NCBI RefSeq assembly: GCF_001286805.1
Contig: NZ_CXYV01000002.1
Span: forward strand, 992,001-1,056,000
From: Kallipyga gabonensis
Lineage (GTDB): Bacteria; Bacillota; Clostridia; Tissierellales; Peptoniphilaceae
Reading direction: 5' to 3'
DNA: 64,000 nucleotides
This document shows positions 52,397 to 61,955 of the stretch, piece by piece (position 1 is the stretch's first letter; each line of letters begins with the position of its first letter). The notes beneath the pieces were generated by a model that ran no database searches, was not told the DNA's origin, and was given only the letters and a program-made list of their open reading frames with translations. Position numbers and translations under genes: made by a program.

Positions 52397-53764
52397 ATGG
52401 ACCTATTTGACCTCCAAAGAGAAAAAGAAATTCAAAAGACGGCTCCCCTGGCTGACCGCCTACGCCCCAAAACTTTGGATGATTTTATGGGGCATGAGGA
52501 CATCCTGGGGAAGGGGAAGGCCCTTCGTCGCTTGATCGAAGCTGACCGGGTGCCTTCCCTTATCCTCTTCGGCCCACCGGGAACCGGAAAAACCACCTTG
52601 GCCTATGTCATCGCACAGACTACCAGGAGATCCTTCAAAAAAATCTCGGCAGTAACAGCCGGAGTAAAAGAGGTTCGTCAGGTTATCCGGGAAGCTCAGG
52701 ACGCCATCAGCTTCGACAATATTCGGACCATCCTTTTTATCGATGAGATCCACCGCTTCAACAAAGCCCAGCAGGATGCCCTCCTTCCTCATGTGGAAGA
52801 CGGAACTATCACCCTGATCGGAGCGACAACGGAGAATCCCTTTTTCGAAGTCAATAAGGCCCTTCTTTCCCGCTGCCAGCTGGTGGAACTTCACCGTTTG
52901 GACCGGGAAGACCTGGGCAAGATACTGGACCGGGCATTGTCCGATCCGGAAAGCGGCTTGGGGAAGGAAGAGATCAGCCTGACCGATGGGGGCAGGGAAG
53001 CTCTGATTTCCGCCTCCTCAGGGGATAGCCGGATCCTTTTGAATTCCCTGGAAATCGCCTTTCTTTCCAGCCCGATTGAAGAAGGAAAGCTGATTTTGGA
53101 TAAAGATGATATTCTCCAATCCATCCAGCGCAAGGTCCTCAGCTACGATAAGGGGGAGGAGGAACACTACAACACCATTTCCGCCTTCATCAAGTCCGTC
53201 CGGGGGTCCGACCCCGATGCCGCCATCTATTATTTAGCCCGGATGTTGGCCGGTGGGGAAGATCCCCTCTTCATTGCCCGCCGCCTGGTCATTCTGGCCT
53301 CGGAAGACATCGGTAACGCCCAGCCCATGGGCCTGGTCCTGGCCCAGTCCTGCATGGAAGCGGTCAATAAGATTGGGATGCCGGAGGCCAGGATCATTCT
53401 CGCTCAGACAACCATCTACCTGGCCTGTGCCCCAAAATCCAATGCGGCCTATTTGGCCATTGACAGGGCTCTGGACTATTACCGCAAGCATGCCGACCAG
53501 GCCATTCCCCTCCACATTCAAGATTCTCACTATGCCGGAGCGGGAGAACTTAACCGAGGCTTGGGTTACCTCTATCCCCATGACTACCCCGGGGCCCTTG
53601 TCTTGCAAAACTACCTCCCGGATGAGATAATGAAAGGTGAATTTTATCAGCCAACAAACCACGGATTTGAGGGGAAAATGAAGGAATTCCTCGATGAAAA
53701 AACGGATATTTTAAGCCGAAGGTCGGACTCTGATGGGGATCCGTCCAATGGCTTTCACCAATAA
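52397..53764 (+). CDS. rarA: Replication-associated recombination protein RarA (MgsA)
   Basis: A 455-residue AAA+ ATPase related to clamp loaders that acts at stalled replication forks. Motifs are [16 protein letters not shown], Walker [11 protein letters not shown], Walker [17 protein letters not shown], sensor [13 protein letters not shown] and the C-terminal [20 protein letters not shown] block. AAAGGAGG precedes the ATG. It is followed by asnS after 10 bases. Confidence 0.94.
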   Translation: MDLFDLQREKEIQKTAPLADRLRPKTLDDFMGHEDILGKGKALRRLIEADRVPSLILFGPPGTGKTTLAYVIAQTTRRSFKKISAVTAGVKEVRQVIREAQDAISFDNIRTILFIDEIHRFNKAQQDALLPHVEDGTITLIGATTENPFFEVNKALLSRCQLVELHRLDREDLGKILDRALSDPESGLGKEEISLTDGGREALISASSGDSRILLNSLEIAFLSSPIEEGKLILDKDDILQSIQRKVLSYDKGEEEHYNTISAFIKSVRGSDPDAAIYYLARMLAGGEDPLFIARRLVILASEDIGNAQPMGLVLAQSCMEAVNKIGMPEARIILAQTTIYLACAPKSNAAYLAIDRALDYYRKHADQAIPLHIQDSHYAGAGELNRGLGYLYPHDYPGALVLQNYLPDEIMKGEFYQPTNHGFEGKMKEFLDEKTDILSRRSDSDGDPSNGFHQ

Positions 53765-53774
53765 GGAGGCCTGA

Positions 53775-55151
53775 ATGCAAATCAAAGCACTTTATCGGCA
53801 ACCGGACGATTTCGCCGGGAAAGAAGTTACTATTCAAGGATGGATCAAGCAGTCTCGAATTTCAAAAAATGTTGGATTTCTCATCGTCAATGACGGATCT
53901 TTCTTCCAGCCGGTTCAGGTCGTTGCTTCAGCGGACCTGGATAATTACCGGGATATTGCCCATATCCCTAATGGATCTTCCATTGAAGTTAAGGGGAAAG
54001 TTGTCGCCACCCCTCAGGCTAAACAGGCTTTTGAGATCCAGGCTTCCTCTGTGCGGCTTTTAGAGGCTTGCAGCCTGGACTACCCTCTTCAGAATAAGCG
54101 ACAAAGCTTTGAATTCCTGCGGGACCATCCCTCTCTTCGGTCTCGGACGAACACCTTTATGGCGGTCTTCCGCCTCCGGTCTGAGCTGGCCTATGCCATC
54201 CATAACTTCTTCCACAAGGAGGGCTTTACCTACATCCACACCCCCATCATTACCGCATCGGATGCCGAGGGGGCGGGGGAGATGTTCCAGGCAACTACCC
54301 TGGATCTTGGACAAGTCCCAAAAAACGACAAGGGTGAAGTGGACTATGGGGAAGATTTCTTTGGCAGGGAGGTCAATCTTACCGTTTCCGGCCAGCTTGA
54401 GGTTGAGCCCTTCATCATGTCCCACCGCAATGTCTATACCTTTGGTCCGACCTTCCGGGCGGAAAAGTCCAACACCACCCGCCATGCGGCTGAGTTTTGG
54501 ATGATTGAGCCTGAGTTGGCCTTTGCCGATAATGCCATGACCATGGATAATGCGGAAGCCATGGTTAAATCCGTCATTAACCATGTTATGGAAGCTCTCC
54601 CCGAGGAAATGGACTTCTTCAACCAGTGGATTGACAAGGGGCTGATTGACCGACTCAACCAGGTTCGCCACTCCACCTTTGCCCGGATGACCTATACTGA
54701 AGCGATTGAAATCCTGGAGAAGGCCAATGACCGCTTCGACTATAAGGTCAAGTGGGGGTCTGACATTCAAACGGAACATGAGCGTTATTTGACAGAGGAA
54801 GTGGTCCATGGCCCCCTATTCGTTACGGATTATCCTAAGGAAATCAAGGCCTTCTATATGAAGCAGAATGACGACGGAAAAACGGTAGCTTGTTTCGATA
54901 TGCTGGTACCCGGCATTGGCGAGCTGATTGGTGGGTCAGAGAGAGAAAATGATGCCGATAAGCTCACCGCCCTGATGAAAGAGAAGGGGATGGAGACAGA
55001 AGGCTATGAGTGGTACATCAATCTCCGTCGCTTCGGTGGTTGTGTCCACGGAGGCTATGGCCTGGGCTTTGAGCGTCTGGTCATGTATGTTTCGGGAATG
55101 GGAAACATCCGTGATGTTCTTCCTTACCCTCGGACCGTTGGAAGCCTCTAA
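53775..55151 (+). CDS. asnS: Asparagine-tRNA ligase
   Basis: A 458-residue class IIb synthetase. An N-terminal OB-fold anticodon domain ([18 protein letters not shown]) precedes the catalytic domain with motif 2 [22 protein letters not shown] and motif 3 [15 protein letters not shown]. The insertion around [16 protein letters not shown] separates it from AspS and fits AsnRS. No T-box leader is present; it is transcribed with rarA and leuS. Confidence 0.94.
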   Translation: MQIKALYRQPDDFAGKEVTIQGWIKQSRISKNVGFLIVNDGSFFQPVQVVASADLDNYRDIAHIPNGSSIEVKGKVVATPQAKQAFEIQASSVRLLEACSLDYPLQNKRQSFEFLRDHPSLRSRTNTFMAVFRLRSELAYAIHNFFHKEGFTYIHTPIITASDAEGAGEMFQATTLDLGQVPKNDKGEVDYGEDFFGREVNLTVSGQLEVEPFIMSHRNVYTFGPTFRAEKSNTTRHAAEFWMIEPELAFADNAMTMDNAEAMVKSVINHVMEALPEEMDFFNQWIDKGLIDRLNQVRHSTFARMTYTEAIEILEKANDRFDYKVKWGSDIQTEHERYLTEEVVHGPLFVTDYPKEIKAFYMKQNDDGKTVACFDMLVPGIGELIGGSERENDADKLTALMKEKGMETEGYEWYINLRRFGGCVHGGYGLGFERLVMYVSGMGNIRDVLPYPRTVGSL

Positions 55152-55177
55152 TTCGGATAAGGAAAGCGAGTCATTTT

Positions 55178-57595
55178 ATGGATTACAATCCACATGCAAT
55201 TGAAAAGAAGTGGCAGGCCTTTTGGGCGGAAAAAGATGTCTTTCATGCGGACAATAATTCCGATAAGAAAAAGTTTTATGCCCTGGTTGAGTTTCCCTAT
55301 CCTTCCGGCCAGGGTCTCCATGTCGGTCATCCCAGACCCTATACCGCCCTGGACATCGTATCCCGAAAGCGGAGGATGGAGGGGTATAACGTCCTCTTTC
55401 CCATGGGCTTTGATGCCTTCGGCCTCCCAACGGAGAACTATGCCATAAAAAACCATATTCATCCCGCCCTGGTTACTGAACGCAATGTTGCTCATTTTAA
55501 GGACCAGCTTAAGGCGATCGGGTTTTCTTTCGATTGGGACCGGGAACTTTCTACAACGGATCCTGATTATTACCGGTGGACCCAGTGGATCTTCATCCAG
55601 CTTTATAAACACGGCCTGGCCTATAAAAAAGAGGTTCCTATCAACTGGTGCCCCTCCTGCAAGGTGGGCTTGTCCAATGAAGAAGTGGTGGGCGGGGCCT
55701 GCGAGCGTTGCGGGACACCGGTAGTCCACAAGGTCAAGAACCAGTGGATGCTTAAGATTACCGAGTATGCCGACCGCTTGATTGACGACCTTGATGAAGT
55801 GGATTACATGCCTCAGATTAAACAACAGCAGATCAACTGGATCGGTCGCTCCCACGGGGCCGAGGTCAAGTTTTCGCTGAAAGAGGTTGATCAGGAAATT
55901 ACCGTTTATACGACACGTCCTGACACTCTCTTTGGAGCCACTTACATGGTCCTGGCTCCCGAGCATGCCATCCTTGATGAGAATAGAGAGAGGATAAATA
56001 ACTGGGAGGAGATTCAAACCTACCGGGACCAGGCAGCCCTCAAGTCGGACTTTGAACGCGGAGAGCTGGCCAAGGAAAAAACCGGGGTCATGGTGAAAGG
56101 ACTCACGGCCATCAACCCGGCCAACCAAAAGGAAATCCCGATTTGGATTTCCGATTATGTCCTCACTTCCTATGGAACCGGGGCCATTATGGCTGTTCCG
56201 GCACACGATGAACGGGACTGGGAATTCGCCAAAAAGTTTACCATGCCCATCATTGAAGTGGTCTCCGGAGCGGAGCGTCCGGTGGAGGAAGCCCCCTTTA
56301 CAGATGTGGAATCAGGAACCCTGATTAACTCGGACTTCCTCAACGGAAAGTCGGTAAAAGAGGCAATTCCTTTCATGACCAAGTGGCTGGACGACCAGGG
56401 CTTGGGCAAGGAAGCGACCAACTATAAACTTCGTGATTGGGTTTTTTCCCGCCAGCGCTACTGGGGAGAGCCCATTCCCATGATTCACTGTCCGGAACAC
56501 GGATGGGTCCCGGTTCCGGAAGAGGACCTTCCTCTCCTCTTGCCGGAAGTGGACCACTATGAACCTACCGGAGACGGTGAATCCCCTCTTTCTGAAATGT
56601 CGGATTTTGTGAACACCACCTGTCCCATCTGCGGCAAACCGGCTCAGCGGGAAACTGACACCATGCCCCAGTGGGCAGGTTCTTCCTGGTATTATTTGCG
56701 GTACATGGACCCCCACAATGAAACCAAACCCGTTTCCTTGGAGGCGGAGAAATACTGGGGTCCGGTGGACTGGTATAATGGGGGAATGGAGCACACCACC
56801 CTCCACCTTCTTTACTCCCGCTTCTGGCATAAATTCCTCTATGACATTGGAGTGGTTTCCAGCAAAGAACCCTACCATAAAAGAACGTCTCACGGGATGA
56901 TCCTGGGAGAAAACGGGGAAAAGATGTCCAAATCGCGGGGAAATGTCATCAATCCGGATGAGATTGTAAGGGAGTACGGGGCGGATACCCTCCGGACTTA
57001 TGAGATGTTTATCGGGGATTTCACAAACTCAGCCTCATGGACCGACCAGGGAGTGATGGGCTGTCGGAAATTCCTCGACCGGGTCTGGAAGATGGAGGAG
57101 GTCTTAACCGATGGTCAGGACTTTACACCGGACCTGGAGCAAATTATCCACCGGACGATTAAGAAAGTTACGGAAGATTTTGAATCGCTCAAGTTCAATA
57201 CAGCGATCGCCCAGCTCATGACCCTGTCGAATGAGATCCGAAAACTCGGCACCATGACCCGGGCAGACTGGAAGGTCTACCTGACCCTCCTTAATCCTGT
57301 TGCCCCTCACATCACAGAGGAACTTTGGGAAAGAGCCGGATTTGAAGGTCATTTGGCGACGGATGGTTCCTGGCCGGACTATGATGAAGACAAACTTCTG
57401 GGTGAGTCGATCAAAATGCCGGTTCAGGTTAACGGCAAGGTAAGAGGCTATATTCAAGTTCCTGTTGACGCGAGTCAGGAAGAAGTTCTTGCTCTTGCTC
57501 GCAAGGATGAAGGCGTAGCTCGTCACCTTTTCGATAAAACTCCGGTTAAAACCATTTATATCCCTAAAAAAATACTGAATTTTGTAGTAAAATAA
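55178..57595 (+). CDS. leuS: Leucine-tRNA ligase
   Basis: An 805-residue class Ia synthetase with the HIGH-type motif in [11 protein letters not shown], a zinc-binding insert ([22 protein letters not shown] pattern: two CxxC pairs), the CP1 editing domain with [13 protein letters not shown] and the KMSKS loop in [11 protein letters not shown]. Length is normal for bacteria. It is the last gene of the rarA-asnS-leuS unit; no terminator is obvious before the Rrf2 gene. Confidence 0.96.
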   Translation: MDYNPHAIEKKWQAFWAEKDVFHADNNSDKKKFYALVEFPYPSGQGLHVGHPRPYTALDIVSRKRRMEGYNVLFPMGFDAFGLPTENYAIKNHIHPALVTERNVAHFKDQLKAIGFSFDWDRELSTTDPDYYRWTQWIFIQLYKHGLAYKKEVPINWCPSCKVGLSNEEVVGGACERCGTPVVHKVKNQWMLKITEYADRLIDDLDEVDYMPQIKQQQINWIGRSHGAEVKFSLKEVDQEITVYTTRPDTLFGATYMVLAPEHAILDENRERINNWEEIQTYRDQAALKSDFERGELAKEKTGVMVKGLTAINPANQKEIPIWISDYVLTSYGTGAIMAVPAHDERDWEFAKKFTMPIIEVVSGAERPVEEAPFTDVESGTLINSDFLNGKSVKEAIPFMTKWLDDQGLGKEATNYKLRDWVFSRQRYWGEPIPMIHCPEHGWVPVPEEDLPLLLPEVDHYEPTGDGESPLSEMSDFVNTTCPICGKPAQRETDTMPQWAGSSWYYLRYMDPHNETKPVSLEAEKYWGPVDWYNGGMEHTTLHLLYSRFWHKFLYDIGVVSSKEPYHKRTSHGMILGENGEKMSKSRGNVINPDEIVREYGADTLRTYEMFIGDFTNSASWTDQGVMGCRKFLDRVWKMEEVLTDGQDFTPDLEQIIHRTIKKVTEDFESLKFNTAIAQLMTLSNEIRKLGTMTRADWKVYLTLLNPVAPHITEELWERAGFEGHLATDGSWPDYDEDKLLGESIKMPVQVNGKVRGYIQVPVDASQEEVLALARKDEGVARHLFDKTPVKTIYIPKKILNFVVK

Positions 57596-57618
57596 GTCAA
57601 GTATTTTAGTAGAGATTA

Positions 57619-57634
57619 GATTCTTTATTGAATC
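57619..57634. promoter_or_regulatory. Inverted repeat upstream of the Rrf2 regulator gene
   Basis: GATTC, six bases, GAATC, 28 bases before the regulator start. It could be its own operator; no consensus is known to me that would prove this. Confidence 0.35.
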
Positions 57635-57661
57635 ATATTCCGGATATAGAGAGGGTTTGCC

Positions 57662-58075
57662 ATGAAATTAACCACCAGAAGTCGCTATGGCCTCCGAGCG
57701 ATGACCTACATTGCTTCCAAGGCAGGGGAAGGTCCGATTCCTACTACGGAAATTGCTGAGAATCTCAGTCTGAGCGACAATTATCTTGAACAGCTCCTGC
57801 GAGCCCTGAAGAGAGACGGCTTTCTCCGTTCCATACGAGGGGTAAAGGGGGGGTATGAATTGACTCAAGACCCCGGAGAGATTAAGGTTCTTGATCTTTT
57901 GAAGACCCTGGAGGGGGATCTCTGGCTTTCCGATTGTACCCAGTGCGGAGAATGTCCGGGTGGCAATACCAATTGTCCCACCCGTCTTATTATTCGAAAG
58001 ATGAGTTTAGCCATCGAAAATGCGGTTGATGATGAGACTTTAGCGGACATGGCGGAGATTTACAAGGCAGTTTAG
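57662..58075 (+). CDS. Rrf2/IscR-family transcriptional regulator
   Basis: A 137-residue winged-helix regulator: MKLTTRSRYGLRAMTYIA, the recognition region LSDNYLEQLLRALKRDGFLRSIRG and GGYELTQDP. Four cysteines, Cys92, Cys95, Cys98 and Cys105, cluster where IscR binds its [2Fe-2S] cluster (Cys92, Cys98, Cys104 and His107 in E. coli). CymR-type members lack such cysteines, so an iron-sulfur sensor is likely. No isc or suf genes follow; alaS comes next behind a terminator and its own promoter. Confidence 0.88.
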   Translation: MKLTTRSRYGLRAMTYIASKAGEGPIPTTEIAENLSLSDNYLEQLLRALKRDGFLRSIRGVKGGYELTQDPGEIKVLDLLKTLEGDLWLSDCTQCGECPGGNTNCPTRLIIRKMSLAIENAVDDETLADMAEIYKAV

Positions 58076-58107
58076 TCCGGTCCGGGTCCGTAATATCGAA
58101 TGTGGTG

Positions 58108-58143
58108 GGAGGACCAGCTCTTTTTCCGGCTGGTCCTCCTTTT
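58108..58143 (+). terminator. Intrinsic terminator after the Rrf2 gene
   Basis: GGAGGACCAGC (58108-58118) pairs with GCTGGTCCTCC (58129-58139), followed by four Ts. Confidence 0.8.
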
Positions 58144-58149
58144 AGTACA

Positions 58150-58176
58150 TTGATGAGATGGGCTCTATGATATAAT
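58150..58176 (+). promoter_or_regulatory. Promoter of alaS-ireB
   Basis: Extended -10 TGATATAAT (TATAAT at 58171-58176) with a possible -35 TTGATG at 58150-58155, spacing 15. No T-box elements lie between it and alaS. Confidence 0.65.
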
Positions 58177-58204
58177 TGTCCAAGGTAAGTAAAGGGAGAA
58201 CGCA

Positions 58205-60832
58205 ATGAAAAAAATCAGTTTGAATGAATGCCGCAAGATTTTTTTGGACTTCTTTGAAGCTCAGGATCATGTGCGGTTAAAGAGCTTTTCTTTAGTTCCG
58301 GAAGATGACCCCAGCCTTTTGTTAATTAATGCGGGTATGGCCCCCCTAAAGCTTTATTTTATGGGTGAAAAGAAGATGGCTAAGGATCGGGCAACTTCTT
58401 CCCAATGCTGTGTCCGGACAGCGGACATTGATAACGTTGGAAAAACCGCCCGTCACGGAACCTTTTTTGAGATGTTAGGGAACTTTTCCTTTGGTGATTA
58501 TTTTAAGAGGGAAGCCATCCATTGGGCCTGGACCTTTTTAACGGAAAAAATCGGTTTGGACAAGGACCGCCTTTGGGTTTCCGTTTTCGAGGAAGACGAT
58601 GAAGCGTATGGAATCTGGAAGGACGAGATTGGGATTTCTGCGGACAAAATCCTCAAACTGGGTAAGGAAGATAACTTCTGGGAACTCGATCAGGGGCCTT
58701 GCGGGCCGTGCTCGGAAATCCACTATGACCGGGGTCCTGCCTATGGAGAAGGAGCTGATCCCACAGAGAATTCCGACCGGTTCATGGAAATTTGGAACCT
58801 TGTCTTTACCCAATTTGACCGTCAGCCTGACGGAACCACCTACATTCCTTTAGCCCATCCCAACATTGATACCGGTATGGGCCTGGAACGTCTTGCTCTC
58901 ATTACGGAAAACAAAGACAACATATTTGAACTGGAGGAGTTCATGCCCCTCCGGGAAAAAATTGAAGAATTATCCGGAAAGAAATACGGTCAGAGTCAAA
59001 AGGTGGATGAATCCATGCGGATCATTATTGACCATTCCAAGGCAATGACCTTCCTGATTCACGATGGCGTTGTTCCCTCGAATGAAGGTAGGGGGTACAT
59101 TCTCCGCCGTCTTATCCGTCGGGCCTACCGCCACGGCAAGCTATTGGGCATTACCGGTGAATTTTTGACCAAAACGATGGACCAGGTGATTCCCGTCTAT
59201 CGGGAGGAGTATCCCGGTCTGACAGAATCCAAAGACCGGATCTTCAAAATAGCTGTTCGGGAAGAAGAGAACTTCCAAAAAACTATCGACCAGGGCCTGG
59301 AACTTTTAGAAACCCGTTTGGAAGAAATTGAAAAATCGGGAAAGAAGATTCTCTCCGGTGAAGATGCTTTCAAGCTTTATGATACCTATGGATTCCCTCT
59401 CGACCTGACCTGGGAAATTACCAAAGAGCGGGGAATTGAAGTTGATGTGGAGTCCTTCCAAAAGAAGATGGAAGATCAACGCATCCAATCCAGGACCAAC
59501 CGCAAGGGGGGGCATGGATGGGAAGATAGAAAGAGTTTGGATTTATCTGCCTATCCCTCAACCCAATTTACCGGTTATGAGACCTTCCAGGGCGATGTTG
59601 AGCTTCTTGCTCTTTTCCGAGAGGGTGAGGAAGTAAAGGCTCTGAAAGCCGGTCAGGAGGGCCAGGTCCTCTTGGATCAAACCCCATTCTACGGCGAAGG
59701 CGGCGGACAGGTAGGCGACCGGGGATTTTTGGAGGGTCAGGGCTGGAAGGCCCGGGTTCTGGATACCCAAAAAGATAAAGATGACCATTACCTTCATGAA
59801 GTGGAAGTAATCGAAGGTATTTTGAAAGTGAATGTCCGGGCTGAAGCAGTCCTAGATAAGGACTACCGCAGAGATGTCATGAAAAACCACTCTGCGACCC
59901 ATCTCCTGAATAAGGCCCTTCATCAGGTATTAGGGGACCATGTGAACCAGGCCGGTTCTTATGTGGATGACCGAAGGCTGCGTTTCGACTTTTCCCATTA
60001 TGAAGCCTTGACCGATCAGGAGCTTGAGGAAGTTGAAGATATTGTCAACCAGGCAATACATGAAGCCTATCCCGTCCATACGGACCTCCTTCCTCTTCAG
60101 GAAGCCATGAAGACCGGGGCAATCGGCATATTTGAAGATAAGTACAAGGACACGGTGCGTGTTGTCTCCATGGGGGATTTTTCCAAAGAACTCTGCGGGG
60201 GAACGCACGTGGAAAATACGAGTCGGATCGGCTCTTTCCGCATCCTCTTTGAGCAGGGAATTTCCTCAGGAATTCGTCGAATCGAGGCTGTCACCGGTAG
60301 AACCGCCTATCGACTGGCAAAAGAAGACCGTGAGACCATTGAGGAGGCTAAAGACCTGATCAAGGTTGGTGGATCCGACTTGAAAGAGAAAATTCTTAAG
60401 CTCCTGGATGACAATAAGGAGCTGAAGAGGAAGCTGGCTTCGGTGGAATCCAAGATGGCCCAGGATCTTTCGAAAAAGTTAGAAAGTCAGACCCAGGAAA
60501 TTGCCGGCTTTACCCTTGTTAAAGACCACTTGTCCGGGAAAACCATGGACGAACTTAAGGGAACAGCAGATGCCTTGAAAGAGGGTAAAGATAAAATGAT
60601 TCTTGTCCTCGCTTCTGATTTGGAGGGAAAGGTCTTCTGGGTCGTTTCCATGGATGAAGAAGCAGTGAAAGTCGGTGGCCATGCCGGTAAACTGGTTAAG
60701 GAATTGGCACAGATGTGTGGGGGGAACGGCGGTGGACGTCCCAATTTTGCGACTGCCGGCGGAAAGGACCCCGGAGCTATTGAAAGAGCCCTGGCTACGG
60801 TTGAAGAGAAACTGAAGGATCAATTAAAATAG
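58205..60832 (+). CDS. alaS: Alanine-tRNA ligase
   Basis: An 875-residue class II synthetase: catalytic domain (FFEMLGNFSFGDYFK, NIDTGMGLERL), editing domain with the HxxxH of NHSATHLLNKAL and the Cys-Gly-Gly-Thr-His of ELCGGTHVENTS, and a C-terminal DHHA1-type domain (GGNGGGRPNFATAGG). AAGGGAGAA precedes the ATG. ireB follows after 10 bases, as in many Bacillota. Confidence 0.97.
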   Translation: MKKISLNECRKIFLDFFEAQDHVRLKSFSLVPEDDPSLLLINAGMAPLKLYFMGEKKMAKDRATSSQCCVRTADIDNVGKTARHGTFFEMLGNFSFGDYFKREAIHWAWTFLTEKIGLDKDRLWVSVFEEDDEAYGIWKDEIGISADKILKLGKEDNFWELDQGPCGPCSEIHYDRGPAYGEGADPTENSDRFMEIWNLVFTQFDRQPDGTTYIPLAHPNIDTGMGLERLALITENKDNIFELEEFMPLREKIEELSGKKYGQSQKVDESMRIIIDHSKAMTFLIHDGVVPSNEGRGYILRRLIRRAYRHGKLLGITGEFLTKTMDQVIPVYREEYPGLTESKDRIFKIAVREEENFQKTIDQGLELLETRLEEIEKSGKKILSGEDAFKLYDTYGFPLDLTWEITKERGIEVDVESFQKKMEDQRIQSRTNRKGGHGWEDRKSLDLSAYPSTQFTGYETFQGDVELLALFREGEEVKALKAGQEGQVLLDQTPFYGEGGGQVGDRGFLEGQGWKARVLDTQKDKDDHYLHEVEVIEGILKVNVRAEAVLDKDYRRDVMKNHSATHLLNKALHQVLGDHVNQAGSYVDDRRLRFDFSHYEALTDQELEEVEDIVNQAIHEAYPVHTDLLPLQEAMKTGAIGIFEDKYKDTVRVVSMGDFSKELCGGTHVENTSRIGSFRILFEQGISSGIRRIEAVTGRTAYRLAKEDRETIEEAKDLIKVGGSDLKEKILKLLDDNKELKRKLASVESKMAQDLSKKLESQTQEIAGFTLVKDHLSGKTMDELKGTADALKEGKDKMILVLASDLEGKVFWVVSMDEEAVKVGGHAGKLVKELAQMCGGNGGGRPNFATAGGKDPGAIERALATVEEKLKDQLK

Positions 60833-60842
60833 GAGGATTCAA

Positions 60843-61121
60843 ATGGCCAAAGATTATTCTGAGACGATGCTGTTTACTCCGATTAACCGGGAAAGAGAAT
60901 TCCGGGAAATCCTTAAAGAAGTTTACCAAGCTCTGGAAGAAAAAGAGTATTCTCCTTTCAACCAGATGATCGGGTATATTCTATCCGGAGACCCCACCTA
61001 TATCACCAGTTATAAGGGAGCGAGAAAGCTTATTCGACAGATCGACCGGGATGAACTCCTGGAAGAACTCCTGGCCTATTATTTGAAGGGAGACCGGGAA
61101 GAAGAGAAGGCGGAGAATTAA
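60843..61121 (+). CDS. ireB: IreB family regulatory phosphoprotein (UPF0297)
   Basis: A 92-residue protein matching the family: an N-terminal ETMLFTPINRERE region, NQMIGYILSGDPTYITSYKGARKLIR and an acidic end. In Enterococcus IreB is phosphorylated by the PASTA kinase IreK on N-terminal threonines; Thr8 and Thr12 lie in the matching place. It binds cell-wall control to that kinase, which is not in this window. Confidence 0.9.
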   Translation: MAKDYSETMLFTPINREREFREILKEVYQALEEKEYSPFNQMIGYILSGDPTYITSYKGARKLIRQIDRDELLEELLAYYLKGDREEEKAEN

Positions 61122-61133
61122 GTCAGAGAAGTA

Positions 61134-61160
61134 CTAGGCCGGATCAAGAGTCCGGCCTAG
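61134..61160 (+). terminator. Hairpin after ireB
   Basis: CTAGGCCGGA (61134-61143), seven-base loop, TCCGGCCTAG (61151-61160), a perfect ten-base stem. The following GTTTACTT is a weak T-tract. Confidence 0.65.
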
Positions 61161-61233
61161 GTTTACTTATTCAAGGCAATGAAAGAGTGAAGTGAATAGA
61201 CAAGAGTTGAAGAGTTGAAGAGATGGAGAAGAG

Positions 61234-61659
61234 ATGAAAAGGGCAATGGGACTGGATGTCGGCAGTAAGACTATCGGGGTGGCATTAAGTGACCCCTCAT
61301 ATTTGATTGCCCAGGCCCATGGTACGATAAAGAGAACTTCCCAAAAGGAAGATATTCAGAAAATCCTGGACATTATTCGAGAGGAAGAAGTCAGAGAAGT
61401 GATTATCGGCTTGCCCAAACATATGAATGGCGACCAGGGTCGATCGGTTGATCGGGCAAAAAGCTTTGGTCGGGCACTGGAAAAAGAAATCGGACAGGAT
61501 GTAATCTACCAGGATGAGCGGATGACGACGATCTCTGCAGACCGGGTACTTCAAAAAACAGGTGTCCGGCGTGAACATCGGAAGAAATACGTTGATGCCC
61601 TTGCAGCAACGTTTATATTGCAAACGTGGTTGGATAAGGAGAAAAGGAGTCTTACATGA
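61234..61659 (+). CDS. ruvX: Putative pre-16S rRNA nuclease / Holliday junction resolvase (YqgF/RuvX)
   Basis: A 141-residue RNase H-fold protein: RAMGLDVGSKTIGVALSDP, VIIGLPKHMNGDQG, and DERMTTISADRVL. The family finishes the 16S rRNA 5' end in E. coli. It begins a unit after the ireB hairpin, with short GAGTTGAA repeats just before the start. It ends in an ATGA overlap with the DUF1292 gene. Confidence 0.92.
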   Translation: MKRAMGLDVGSKTIGVALSDPSYLIAQAHGTIKRTSQKEDIQKILDIIREEEVREVIIGLPKHMNGDQGRSVDRAKSFGRALEKEIGQDVIYQDERMTTISADRVLQKTGVRREHRKKYVDALAATFILQTWLDKEKRSLT

Positions 61660-61955
61660 TGGAGAATAATGATAAGCAAACCATCACCCTCTATGCGGAT
61701 GGGGAGGCCGTTGAGGTAAAAATCCTCGCTTCCTTCGCTGTAGATGAGAGGGATTACTGTTGGTTAGAGGATCCCGACACCAAGGATCCTGTCCTTTTCC
61801 GCTATTATTCCGACAAAGAGGATATGGTCTTTCAATTCGTGGAGAATGCCAGTGAATATGATGAGGTTTATCAGGCCTATCAGGAAATTCTTCAGGAGAG
61901 GGGAGACGAGAAATCACAGAATATCAGGAAAGGAATGGAATTTGACAACAACTAA
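61656..61955 (+). CDS. DUF1292 family protein (YrzB-like)
   Basis: A 99-residue acidic protein with the family pattern ITLYADGEAVEVKILASFAV, DYCWLED and VLFRYY. The family sits after ruvX in many Bacillota and has no settled function. AAAAGGAG precedes the ATG. It overlaps ruvX by four bases and rnjA by 14. Confidence 0.87.
   Translation: MMENNDKQTITLYADGEAVEVKILASFAVDERDYCWLEDPDTKDPVLFRYYSDKEDMVFQFVENASEYDEVYQAYQEILQERGDEKSQNIRKGMEFDNN

Noticed and set aside
57596-58204. T-box leaders before leuS or alaS
   Set aside because: The gaps before asnS and leuS are 10 and 26 bases, and the alaS leader has no T-box bulge motif or antiterminator; the hairpin there is the Rrf2 gene terminator.
61200-61233. 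Short GAGTTGAA tandem repeat before ruvX as a possible regulatory array
   Set aside because: Only two copies, in a purine-rich stretch; not enough to support a function.
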